Assembly: GCA_027186245.1 (NCBI GenBank)
Contig: CP114483.1
Coordinates: forward strand, 9,072,220 to 9,136,219
Direction of reading: 5' to 3'
Source of the DNA: Coriaria nepalensis
Taxonomy: Eukaryota > Streptophyta > Magnoliopsida > Cucurbitales > Coriariaceae
DNA length: 64,000 bases
The translations under genes were made by a program, and so were the position numbers. The notes beneath the pieces were generated by a model, which was given only the letters and a program-made list of their open reading frames with translations, had not been told where the DNA came from and ran no database searches. Below, piece by piece: positions 36,276 through 48,079 of this stretch. Each line of letters starts with the position of its first letter. Positions within the stretch are counted from its first letter, which is position 1.

Positions 36276-37961
36276 TGATATGAAAAGACTGAAGGATATG
36301 CATTTTAAGGCTAAAATAATGCATTGTTATCTGCAATAGATTAATTGCAAGTTATGTAAGAAAATCATGTTTGAAGGGCGAAAATAGAATTCCTTCAAAT
36401 TGATTTATAATGATTTCATGAGTACAGGAGACTGAATGAAAAGATTTTAAGGCTAAACAAATGCATTGTTCCCTTGAATCGATCAATGGTAAGTTATGCT
36501 CGAAAGTCATATTTAAAGTGCGAATTTCGTTCGAAGTGATTTGGAATAATTTTATTGACTGAAAGAGATTCAATTATATGACTTTAAGGCTAAAAAAATG
36601 TGTAGTTGCCTTCAATAGATCATTTGCAAGTTATGCATGAAAGTCGTGTTTTAAATGCAAAAATAGAATTGGTTCGACATGCTTTCTAATAATTTAATGA
36701 TATGAAAAGACTGAATGATATGCATTTTAAGGCAAAAATAATGCATTGTTGTCTGCAATAGATTAATTGCAAGTGATGTAAGAAAATCTGTTTTGAAGGG
36801 CGAAAATCGAATTCGTTCAACTTAATTTAGAATGATTTAATCACTACAAGAGACTCAATGACATGATTTAAAGTCTAAACAAATGCATTGTTGCCTTGAA
36901 TAGATCAACTGCAAGTTATGCACGAAAGTCATGTTTAAAGTGCGAATTTCGTTCGAAGTGATTTAGAATGATTTAATGACTGAAAGAGACGCAAGTATAT
37001 GACTTTAAGGCTAAAAAAATGCATAGTTACCTTCAATAGATCATTTGCAGGTTATGCATGAAAGTCATGTTTTAAATGCAAAAACAGAATTGGTTCGATG
37101 TGCTTTCAAATAATTTAATGATATGAAAAGACTGAATGATATTCATTTTAAGGCTAAAATAATGCATCGTTGTCTGCAATAGATTAATTGCAAGTTACGT
37201 AAGAAAATCATGTTTGAAGGGCGAAAATCGAATTCGTTCGAATTAATTTAGAATTATTTAATCACTACAAAAGACTCAATGACATGATTTTAAGGCTAAA
37301 CAAATGCATTGTTGCCGTCAATATATCAACTGCAAGTTATGCGCGAAAGTCATGTTTAAAGTGAGAATTTCGTTCGAAGTGATTTAGAATGATTTAATGA
37401 CTGAAAGAGACGCAAGTATACGACTTTAAGGCTAAAAAAATGCAAAGTTACCTTCAATAGATCATTTGCAGGTTATGCATGAAAGTCGTGTTTTAAATGC
37501 AAAAATAGAATTGGTTCGATGTGCTTCAAAATAATTTAATGATATGAAAAGACTGAATGATATGCATTTTAAGGCTAAAATAATGCATTGCTCTCTGCAA
37601 TAGATTAACTACAAGTTATGTAAGAAAATCATGTTTGAAGGGCGAAAATCGAATTCGTTCGAATTAATTTAGAATGATTTAATCACTACAAGAGACTCAA
37701 TGACATAATTTTAAGGCTAAACAGATGTACTGATGCCGTCAATAGATCAACTGCAAGTTATCCACGAAAGTCATGTTTAAAGTGTGAATTTCGTTCGAAG
37801 TGATTTAGAATGATTTAATGACTGAATAAGACCCAATAATACGACTTTAAGGCTAAAACAAATGCATAGTTGCCTTCAATAGATCAATTGCAAGTTAGGT
37901 ACGAAGCTCGTGGTTGAAATGCAAAAATTGAATTGGTTCGGCGTGCTTTCAAATAATTTAA
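36276..37961. repeat. 1,686-bp higher-order repeat alpha-beta-gamma-delta, copy 1
   Basis: Four trimers start at 36276 (alpha), 36698 (beta), 37119 (gamma) and 37540 (delta), making twelve subunits. Marks in order are CCTTCAAATTG and CAATGGTAAG; GTTCAACTTAAT and AAAACAGAATTGG; GATATTCATTTT with TTACGTAAG; and GCTCTCTGCAATAG with TGTACTGATGCC. The unit at 36276 differs from its partner at 37962 in ATTTTATGATATG and GAAGGATATG at its very start, which places the left edge of the repeat there. Confidence 0.88.
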
Positions 37962-39647
37962 TGATATGAAAAGACTGAATGAAATGCATTTTAAGGCTAA
38001 AATAATGCATTGTTGTCTGCAATAGATTAATTGCAAGTTATGTAAGAAAATCATGTTTGAAGGGCGAAAATAGAATTCCTTCAAATTGATTTATAATGAT
38101 TTCATGAGTACAGGAGACTGAATGAAAAGATTTTAAGGCTAAACAAATGCATTGTTCCCTTGAATCGATCAATGGTAAGTTATGCTCGAAAGTCATATTT
38201 AAAGTGCGAATTTCGTTCGAAGTGATTTGGAATAATTTTATTGACTGAAAGAGATTCAATTATACGACTTTAAGGCTAAAAAAATGTGTAGTTGCCTTCA
38301 ATAGATCATTTGCAAGTTATGCATGAAAGTCGTGTTTTAAATGCAAAAATAGAATTGGTTCGACATGCTTTCTAATAATTTAATGATATGAAAAGACTGA
38401 ATGATATGCATTTTAAGGCAAAAATAATGCATTGTTGTCTGCAATAGATTAATTGCAAGTGATGTAAGAAAATCTGTTTTGAAGGGCGAAAATCGAATTC
38501 GTTCAACTTAATTTAGAATGATTTAATCACTACAAGAGACTCAATGACATGATTTAAAGTCTAAACAAATGCATTGTTGCCTTGAATAGATCAACTGCAA
38601 GTTATGCACGAAAATCATGTTTAAATTGCGAATTTCGTTCGAAGTGATTTAGAATGATTTAATGACTGAAAGAGACGCAAGTATATGACTTTAAGGCTAA
38701 AAAAATGCATAGTTACCTTCAATAGATCATTTGCAGGTTATGCATGAAAGTCATGTTTTAAATGCAAAAACAGAATTGGTTCGATGTGCTTTCAAATAAT
38801 TTAATGATATGAAAAGACTGAATGATATTCATTTTAAGGCTAAAATAATGCATCGTTGTCTGCAATAGATTAATTGCAAGTTACGTAAGAAAATCATGTT
38901 TGAAGGGCGAAAATCGAATTCGTTCGAATTAATTTAGAATTATTTAATCACTACAAAAGACTCAATGACATGATTTTAAGGCTAAACAAATGCATTGTTG
39001 CCGTCAATATATCAACTGCAAGTTATGCGCGAAAGTCATGTTTAAAGTGCGAATTTCGTTCGAAGTGATTTAGAATGATTTAATGACTGAAAGAGACGCA
39101 AGTATACGACTTTAAGGCTAAAAAAATGCAAAGTTACCTTCAATAGATCATTTGCAGGTTATGCATGAAAGTCGTGTTTTAAATGCAAAAATAGAATTGG
39201 TTCGATGTGCTTCAAAATAATTTAATGATATGAAAAGACTGAATGATATGCATTTTAAGGCTAAAATAATGCATTGCTCTCTGCAATAGATTAACTACAA
39301 GTTATGTAAGAAAATCATGTTTGAAGGGCGAAAATCGAATTCGTTCGAATTAATTTAGAATGATTTAATCACTACAAGAGACTCAATGACATAATTTTAA
39401 GGCTAAACAGATGTACTGATGCCGTCAATAGATCAACTGCAAGTTATCCACGAAAGTCATGTTTAAAGTGTGAATTTCGTTCGAAGTGATTTAGAATGAT
39501 TTAATGACTGAATAAGACCCAATAATACGACTTTAAGGCTAAAACAAATGCATAGTTGCCTTCAATAGATCAATTGCAAGTTAGGTACGAAGCTCGTGGT
39601 TGAAATGCAAAAATTGAATTGGTTCGGCGTGCTTTCAAATAATTTAA
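37962..39647. repeat. 1,686-bp higher-order repeat, copy 2
   Basis: Units at 37962, 38384, 38805 and 39226 repeat the previous 1,686 bp variant for variant. Only a few single-base differences were noticed, for example TATACGAC for TATATGAC in C of the alpha unit, AAAATCATG for AAAGTCATG in beta, and AAAGTGCGAA for AAAGTGAGAA in gamma. The next unit (39648, GAAAAGAGTG) is again alpha, but beta does not follow, so the run ends after two copies. The near identity of two twelve-subunit copies points to a recent event. Confidence 0.9.
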
Positions 39648-40490
39648 TGATATGAAAAGAGTGAATGAAATGCATTTTAAGGCTAAAATAATGCATTGTT
39701 GTCTGCAATAGATTAATTGGAAGTTATGTAAGAAAATCACGTTTGAAGGGCGAAAATAGAATTCTTTCGAATTGATTTATAATGATTTCATGACTACAGG
39801 AGACTGAATGAAAAGATTTTAAGGCTAAACAAATGCATTGTTCCCTTGAATCGATCAACGGCAAGTTATGCTCGAAAGTCATATTTAAAGTGCGAATTTC
39901 GTTCGAAGTGATTTAGAATAATTTTATTGACTGAAAGAGATTCAATTATACGACTTTAAGGCTAAAAAAATGTGTAGTTGCCTTCAATAGATCATTTGCA
40001 AGTTATGCATGAAAGTCGTGTTTTAAATACAAAAATAAAATTTGTTCGACGTGCTTTCAAATAATTTAATGATATGAAAAGACTGAATGATATGCATTTT
40101 AAGGCTAAAATAATGCATTGTTGTCTGCAATAGATTAACTACAAGTTATGTAAGAAAATCATGTTCGAAGGGTGAAAATCGAATTCGTTCGAATTAATTT
40201 AGAATGATTTAATCACTACAAGAGACTCAATGACATGATTTTAAGGCTAAACAAATGTATTGATGCCGTCAATAGATCAACTGCAAGTTATGCACGAAAG
40301 TCATGTTTAAAGTGTGAATTTCGTTCGAAGTGATTTAGAATGATTTAATGACCGAATAAGACCCAATAATACGACTTTAAGGCTAAAACAAATGCATAGT
40401 TGCCTTGAATCCATCAATTGCAAGTTAGGTACGAAGCTCGTGGTTTAAATGCAAAAATTGAATGGTTCGACGTGCTTTCAAATAATTTAA
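39648..40490. repeat. Units alpha and delta
   Basis: The unit at 39648 is alpha with TCTTTCGAATTG and CGGCAAG; its C has AAATACAAAAATAAAATTTG, a form that returns near 51410, 56890 and 61108. The unit at 40070 is delta (ATTAACTACAAG, TGTATTGATGCC, GACCGAATAAG). The delta unit is 421 bp because its C lacks one T before GGTTCGACG, an exception to the 422-bp rule. Confidence 0.8.
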
Positions 40491-43020
40491 TGATATGAAA
40501 AGACTGAATGAAATGCTCTTTAAGGCTAAAATAATGCATTGTTGTCTGCAATAGATTAATTACAAGTTATGTAAGAAAATCACGTTTGAAGGGCGAAAAT
40601 AGAATTCCTTCGAATTGATTTATAGTGATTTCATGAGTACAGGAGACTCAATGAAAAGATTTTAAGGCTAAACAAATGCATTGTTCCCTTGAATCGATCA
40701 ATGGCAAGTTATGCTCGAAATTCATATTTAAAGTGCGAATTTCGTTCGAAGTGACTTGGAATAATTTTATTGACTGAAAGAGATTCAATTATACGACTTT
40801 AAGGCTAAAAAAATGTGTATGTGCCTTCAATAGATCATTTGCAAGTTATGCATGAAAGTCGTGTTTTAAATGTAAAAATAGAATTGGTTCGACATGCTTT
40901 CAAATAATTTAATGATATGAAAAGACTGAATGATATGCATTTTAAGGCTAAAATAATGCATTGTTGTCTGCAATAGATTAATTGCAAGTGATGTAAGAAA
41001 ATCTGTTTTGAGGGGCGAAAATCGAATTCGTTCAACTTAATTTAGAATTATTTAATCACTACACGAGACTCAATGACATGATTTAAAGTGTAAACAAATG
41101 CATTGTTGCCTTCAATAGATCAACTGCAAGTTATGCACGAAAGGCATGTTTAAAGTGTGAATTTCGTTCGAAGTGATTTAGAATGATTTAATGATTGAAA
41201 GAGATTCAATTATACGACTTTCAGTCTAAAAAAATGCATAGTTGCCTTTAATAGATCATTTGCAAGTTATGCATGAATGTTATGTTTTTAATGCAAAAAT
41301 AGAATTGGTTCGACGTGCTTTCAAATAATTTAATGATATGAAAAGACTGAATGATATGCATTTTAAGGCTAAAATAATGCATTGTTGTCTGCAATAGATT
41401 AATTGCAAGTTATGTAAGAAAATCATGTTTGAAGGGCGAAAATAGAATTCCTTCGAATTGATTTATAATGATTTGATGAGTACAGGAGACTCAATGAAAA
41501 GATTTTAAGGCTAAACAAATGTATTGATGCCGTCAATAGATCAACTGCAAGTTATGCACGAAAGTCATGTTTAAAGTGTGAATTTCGTTCGAAGTGATTT
41601 AGAATGATTTAATGACCGAATAAGACCCAATAATACGACTTTAAGGCTAAAACAAATGCAGAGTTGCCTTGAATCGATCAATTGCAAGTTAGGTACGAAG
41701 CTCGTGGTTTAAATGCAAAAATTGAATTGGTTCGACGTGCTTTCAAATAATTTAATGATATGAAAAGACTGAATGAAATGCATTTTAAGGCTAAAATAAT
41801 GCATTGTTGTCTGCAATAGATTAATTACAAGTTATGTAAGAAAATCACGTTTGAAGGGCGAAAATAGAATTCCTTCGAATTGATTTATAATGATTTGATG
41901 AGTACAGGAGACTCAATGAAAAGATTTTAAGGCTAAACAAATGCATTGTTCCCTTGAATCGATCAATGGCAAGTTATGCTCGAAAGTCATATTTAAAGTG
42001 CGAATTTCGTTCGAAGTGATTTGGAATAATTTTATTGACTGAAAGAGATTCAATTATACGACTTTAAGGCTAAAAAAATGTGTAGTTGCCTTCAATAGCT
42101 CATTTGCAAGTTATGCATGAAAGTCGTGTTTTAAATGCAAAAATAGAATTGGTTCGACATGCTTTCAAATAATTTAATGATATGAAAAGACTGAATGATA
42201 TGCATTTTAAGTCTAAAATAATGCATTGTTGTCTGCAATAGATTAATTGCAAGTGATGTAAGAAAATCTGTTTTGAAGGGCGAAAATCGAATTCGTTCAA
42301 CTTAATTTAGAATTATTTAATCACTACAAGAGACTCAATGACATGATTTAAAGTCTAAACAAATGAATTGTTGCCTTCAATAGATCAACTGCAAGTTATG
42401 CACGAAAGACATGTTTAAAGTGTGAATTTCGTTCGAAGTGATTTAGAATGATTTAATGATTGAAAGAGATTCAATTATACGACTTTCAGTCTAAAAAAAT
42501 GCATAGTTGCCTTTAATAGATCATTTGCAAGTTATGCATGAATGTTATGTTTTTAAAGCAAAAATAGAATTGCTTCGACGTGCTTTCAAATAATTTGATG
42601 ATATGAAAAGACTGAATGATATGCATTTTAAGGCTAAAATAATGCATTGTTGTCTGCAATAGATTAATTGCAAGTTATGTAAGAAAATCATGTTTGAAGG
42701 GCGAAAATCGAATTCGTTCAACTTAATTTAGAATGATTTAATCACTATAAGAGACTCAATGACATGATTTTAAGGCTAAACAAATGTATTGATGCCGTCA
42801 ATAGATCAACTGCAAGTTATGCACGAAAGTCATGTTTAAAGTGTGAATTTCGTTCGAAGTGATTTAGAATGATTTAATGACCGAATAAGACCCAATAATA
42901 CGACTTTAAGGCTAAAACAAATGCATAGTTGCCTTGAATCGATCAATTGCAAGTTAGGTACGAAGCTCGTGGTTTAAATGCAAAAATTGAATTGGTTCTA
43001 CGTGCTTTCAAATAATTTAA
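40491..43020. repeat. 1,265-bp (nine-subunit) repeat, two copies
   Basis: Copy 1 is 40491-41755 and copy 2 is 41756-43020. Each is alpha, then a hybrid of beta (GTTCAACTTAAT, GATTTAAAGT) with an epsilon C (GATTGAAAGAG, TGAATGTTATG), then a unit ending as delta. The third units differ. At 41334 the A is alpha-type (CCTTCGAATTG) and changes to delta in the B core, after AAGGCTAAACAAATG; at 42599 the A is beta-type. Alpha returns at 43021, giving starts exactly 1,265 bp apart (40491, 41756, 43021). Confidence 0.83.
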
Positions 43021-44706
43021 TGATATGAAAAGACTGAATGAAATGCATTTTAAGGCTAAAATAATGCATTGTTGTCTGCAATAGATTAATTACAAGTTAT
43101 GTAAGAAAACCACGTTTGAAGGGCGAAAATAGAATTCCTTCGAATTGATTTATAATGATTTGATGAGTACAGGAGACTCAATGAAAAGATTTACAGGCTA
43201 AACAAATGCATTGTTCCCCTGAATCGATCAACGGCAAGTTATGCTCGAAAGTCATATTTAAAGTGTGAATTTCGTTCGAAGTGATTTGGAATAATTTTAT
43301 TGACTAAAAGAGATTCAATTATACGACTTTAAGGCTAAAAAAATGTGTAGTTGCCTTCAATAGATCATTTGCAAGTTATGCATGAAAGTCGTGTTTTAAA
43401 GGCAAAAATAGAATTGGTTCGACATGCTTTCAAATAATTTAATGATATGAAAAGACTGAATGATATGCATTTTAAGGAAAAAATAATGCATTGTTGTCTG
43501 CAAAAGATTAGTTGCAAGTGATGTAAGAAAATCTGTTTTGAAGGGCGAAAATCGAATTCGTTCAACTTAATTTAGAATGACTTAATCACTACAAGAGACT
43601 CAATGACATGATTTAAAGTCTAAACAAATGCATTGTTGCCTTGAATAGATCAACTGCAAGTTATGCACGAAAGTCATGTTTAAAGTGCGAATTTCGTTCG
43701 AAGTGATTTAGAATGATTTAATGACTGAAAGAGACGCAAGTATATGACTTTAAGGCTAAAAAAATGCATAGTTACCTTCAATAGATCATTTGCAGGTTAT
43801 GCATGAAAGTCATGTTTTAAATGCAAAAACAGAATTGGTTCGATGTGCTTTCAAATAATTTAATGATATGAAAAGACTGAATGATATTCATTTTAAGGCT
43901 AAAATAATGCATCGTTGTCTGCAATAGATTAATTGCAAGTTACGTAAGAAAATCATGTTTGAAGGGCGAAAATCGAATTCGTTTGAATTAATTTAGAATT
44001 ATTTAATCACTACAAAAGACTCAATGACATGATTTTAAGGCTAAACAAATGCATTGTTGCCGTCAATATATCAACTGCAAGTTATGCGCGAAAGTCATGT
44101 TTAAAGTGCGAATTTCATTCGAAGTGATTTAGAATGATTTAATGACTGAAAGAGACGCAAGTATACGACTTTAAGGCTAAAAAAATGCAAAGTTACCTTC
44201 AATAGATCATTTGCAGGTTATGCATGAAAGTCGTGTTTTAAATGCAAAAATAGAATTGGTTCGATGTGCTTCAAAATAATTTAATGATATGAAAAGACTG
44301 AATGATATGCATTTTAAGGCTAAAATAATGCATTGCTCTCTGCAATAGATTAACTACAAGTTATGTAAGAAAATCATGTTTGAAGGGCGAAAATCGAATT
44401 CGTTCGAATTAATTTAGAATGATTTAATCACTACAAGAGACTCAATGACATAATTTTAAGGCTAAACAGATGTACTGATGCCATCAATAGATCAACTGCA
44501 AGTTATCCACGAAAGTCATGTTTAAAGTGTGAATTTCGTTCGAAGTGATTTAGAATGATTTAATGACTGAATAAGACCCAATAATACGACTTTAAGGCTA
44601 AAACAAATGCATAGTTGCCTTCAATAGATCAATTGCAAGTTAGGTACGAAGCTCGTGGTTGAAATGCAAAAATTGAATTGGTTCGGCGTGCTTTCAAATA
44701 ATTTAA
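43021..44706. repeat. Alpha-beta-gamma-delta repeat, third instance
   Basis: Units at 43021 (alpha), 43443 (beta), 43864 (gamma) and 44285 (delta) repeat the string of 37962-39647 at 5,059 bp, twelve units away. Beta, gamma and delta are close to the earlier copies (GATATTCATTTT at 43882, GCTCTCTGCAATAG at 44334). Private changes include GTTTGAATTAATTT in gamma and GATGCCATC in delta. The alpha belongs to the flanking 1,265-bp type (GATTTGATGAG), so the string was joined by exchange between unlike alphas. Confidence 0.85.
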
Positions 44707-45796
44707 CGATATGAAAAGACTGAATGAAATGCATTTTAAGGCTAAAATAATGCATTGTTGTCTGCAATAGATTAATTACAAGTTATGTAAGAAAACCACG
44801 TTTGAAGGGCGAAAATAGAATTCCTTCAAATTGATTTATAATGATTTCATGAGTACAGGAGACTGAATGAAAAGATTTTAAGGCTAAACAAATGCATTGT
44901 TCCCTTGAATCGATCAATGGTAAGTTATGCTCGAAAGTCATATTTAAAGTGCGAATTTCGTTCGAAGTGATTTGGAATAATTTTATTGACTGAAAGAGAT
45001 TCAATTATACGACTTTAAGGCTAAAAAAATGTGTAGTTGCCTTCAATAGATCATTTGCAAGTTATGCATGAAAGTCGTGTTTTAAATGCAAAAATAAAAT
45101 TGGTTCGACATGCTTTCTAATAATTTAATGATATGAAAAGACTGAATGATATGCATTTTAAGGCAAAAATAATGCATTGTTGTCTGCAATAGATTAATTG
45201 CAAGTGATGTAAGAAAATCTGTTTTGAAGGGCGAAAATCGAATTCGTTCAACTTAATTTAGAATGACTTAATCACTACAAGAGACTCAATGACATGATTT
45301 AAAGTCTAAACAAATGCATTGTTGCCTTGAATAGATCAACTGCAAGTTATGCACGAAAGTCATGTTTAAAGTGCGAATTTCGTTCGAAGTGATTTAGAAT
45401 GATTTAATGACTGAAAGAGACGCAAGTATATGACTTTAAGGCTAAAAAAATGCATAGTTACCTTCAATAGATCATTTGCAGGTTATGCATGAAAGTCATG
45501 TTTTAAATGCAAAAACAGAATTGGTTCGATGTGCTTTAAAATAATTTAATGATATGAAAAGACTGAATGATATGCATTTTAAGGCTAAAATAATGCATTG
45601 TTCTCTGCAGTAGATTAACTACAAGTTATGTAAGAAAATCATGTTTGAAGGGCGAAAATCGAATTCGTTCGAATTAATTTAGAATGATTTAATCACTACA
45701 AGAGACTCAATGACATAATTTTAAGGCTAAACAGATGTATTGATGCCGTCAATAGATCAACTGCAAGTTATGCACGAAAGTCATGTTTAAAGTGCG
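44707..45796. repeat. Units alpha, beta and start of delta
   Basis: The unit at 44707 is alpha but opens with TTAACGATATG, a domain I-like C at the junction. The unit at 45129 is beta, and the one at 45550 begins as delta (TTCTCTGCAGTAG, GACATAATTTT, TGTATTGATGCC). The string resembles the repeat to its left with gamma missing. Near 45797 the delta sequence gives way to transition-zone type. Confidence 0.78.
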
Positions 45797-47330
45797 AATT
45801 TCGTTCGAAGTGATTTAGAATGATTTAATGACTGAAAGAGACGCAAGTATACGACTTTAAGGCTAAAAAAATGCATAGTTGCCTTCAATAGATCAATTGC
45901 AAGTTATGCATCAAAGTCGTGTTTTAAATGCAAAAATAGAATTGGTTTGACGTGCTTTCAAATAATTTAACGATATGAAAAGATTGAATGATATGCTTTT
46001 TAAGGCGAAAATAATGCATTGTTGTCTGCAATAGATTAATTGCAAGTTATATAAGAAAATCAGGTTTGAAGTGCGAAAATTGAATTCGTTTGAATTTACT
46101 TAGAATGATTTAATCACTACAAGAGACTCAATGACATGATTTTAAGGCTAAACAAATGCATTGTCGCCTTCAATAGATCAACTGCAAGTTATGCACGAAA
46201 GTCATGTTTAAAGTGTGAATTTCGTTCGAAGTGATTTAGAATGATTTAATGACTGAATAAGACCCAATAATACGACTTTAACGCTAAAACAAATGCATAG
46301 TTTCTTTTAATAGATCAATTGCAAGTTAGGTACGAAGCTCGTGGTTTAAATGCAAAAAATGAATTGGTGCTAAGTGCTTTCGAATAATTAAATGATATGA
46401 AAAGACTTAATGATATGCTTTTTAAGGCTAAAATAATGCATTGTTGTCGGCAATAGGTTAATTGCAAGTTATGTAAGAAAATCACGTTTGAAGGGCGAAA
46501 ATAGAATTCGTTCGAATTGATTTATAATGATTTCATGACTACAAGTGACTCAATGAAATGATTTTAGGGGCTAAACAAATGCATTGTTCCCTTGAATCGA
46601 TCAACGGCAAGTTATGATCGAAAGTCATATTTAAAGTGCGAATTTCGTTCGAAGTGATTTGGAATGATTTAATGACTGAAAGAGATTCAATTATACGACT
46701 TTAAGGCTAAAAAAATGTGTAGTTGCCTTCAATAGATCATTTGCAAGTTATGCATGAAAGTCGTGTCTTAAATGCAAAAATAGAATTGGTTCGACGTGCT
46801 TTCAAATAATTTAATGATATGAAAAGACTGAATGATATGCATTTTAAGGCTAAAATAATGCGTTGTTGTCTGCAATAGATTAATTGCAAGTTATGCAAGA
46901 AAATCATGTTTGAAGGGCGAAAATTGAATTCATTTGAATTTATTTAGAATGATTTAATCCCTACAAGAGACTCAATGACATGATTTTATGGCTAAACAAA
47001 TGCATTGTTGCCATCAATAGATCAACTGCAAGTTATGCACGAAAGACATGTTTAAAGTGTGAATTTCGTTCGAAGTGATTTAGAATGATTTAATGATTGA
47101 AAGAGATTCAATTATACGACTTTCAGTCAAAAAAAATGCATAGTTGCCTTTAATAGATCATTTGCAAGTTATGCATGAATGTTATGTTTTTAATGCAAAA
47201 ATAGAATTGGTTCGACGTGCTTTCAAATAATTTAATGATATGAAAAGACTGAATGATATGCATTTTAAGGCTAAAATAATGCATTGTTGTCTGCAATAGA
47301 TTAATTGCAAGTTATGTAAGAAAATCACGT
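45797..47330. repeat. Composite island of transition-zone sequence in domain II
   Basis: Two pieces are joined. The first (about 45797-46200) matches 32728-33130: CATCAAAGTCG, GGTTTGACGTGC (45954 against 32885, offset 13,069), TTAACGATATG, TTATATAAGAAAATC and GAAGTGCGAAAATTG. The second (about 46190-47330) matches 35230-36370 at an offset of 10,960: GTTAGGTACGAAGC, TGCTAAGTGC, TTCGAATAATTAAATG and GTCGTGTCTTAAATG (46761 against 35801), then the whole epsilon unit. In the transition zone the sources lie more than 2 kb apart, so the island is either a joined copy or the remnant of a longer block with its middle deleted. Confidence 0.8.
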
Positions 47331-48079
47331 TTGAAGGGCGAAAATCGAATTCGTTCAACTTAATTTAGAATGATTTAATCACTACAAGAGACTCAATGAC
47401 ATGATTTTAAGGCTAAACAAATGTATTGATGCCGTCAATAGATCAACTGCAAGTTATGCACGAAAGTCATGTTTAAAGTGTGAATTTCGTTCGAAGTGAT
47501 TTAGAATGATTTAATGACTGAATAAGACCCAATAATACGACTTTAAGGCTAAAACAAATGCATAGTTGCCTTGAATCGATCAATTGCAAGTTAGGTACGA
47601 AGCTCGTGGTTTAAATGCAAAAATTGAATTGGTTCGACGTGCTTTCAAATAATTTAATGATATGAAAAGACTGAATGAAATGCATTTTAAGGCTAAAATA
47701 ATGCATTGTTGTCTGCAATAGATTAATTACAAGTTATGTAAGAAAATCACGTTTGAAGGGCGAAAATAGAATTCCTTCGAATTGATTTATAATGATTTCA
47801 TGAGTACAGGAGACTGAATGAAAAGATTTTAAGGCTAAACAAATGCATTGTTCCCTTGAATCGATCAACGGCAAGTTATGCTCGAAAGTCATATTTAAAG
47901 TGCGAATTTCGTTCGAAGTGATTTGGAATAATTTTATTGACTGAAAGAGATTCAATTATACGACTTTAAGGCTAAAAAAATGTGTAGTTGCCTTTAATAG
48001 ATCATTTGCAAGTTATGCATGAAAGTCGTGTTTTAAATGCAAAAATAGAATTGGTTCGACATGCTTTCAAATAATTTAA
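47236..48079. repeat. Beta/delta hybrid and alpha
   Basis: The unit at 47236 has a beta A (GTTCAACTTAAT) with delta B and C (TGTATTGATGCC, GAATAAGACCC); the same hybrid occurs at 42599 and 59042. The unit at 47658 is alpha. The run epsilon, beta/delta, alpha (46815-48079) recurs at 58621-59885, an offset of 11,806 bp or 28 units. Confidence 0.8.

Noticed and set aside
46555..46580. Telomere-like TTTTAGGGG
   Set aside because: It is a single variant of the normal TTTTAAGGCTAAAC core with one extra base. It is not repeated in tandem.
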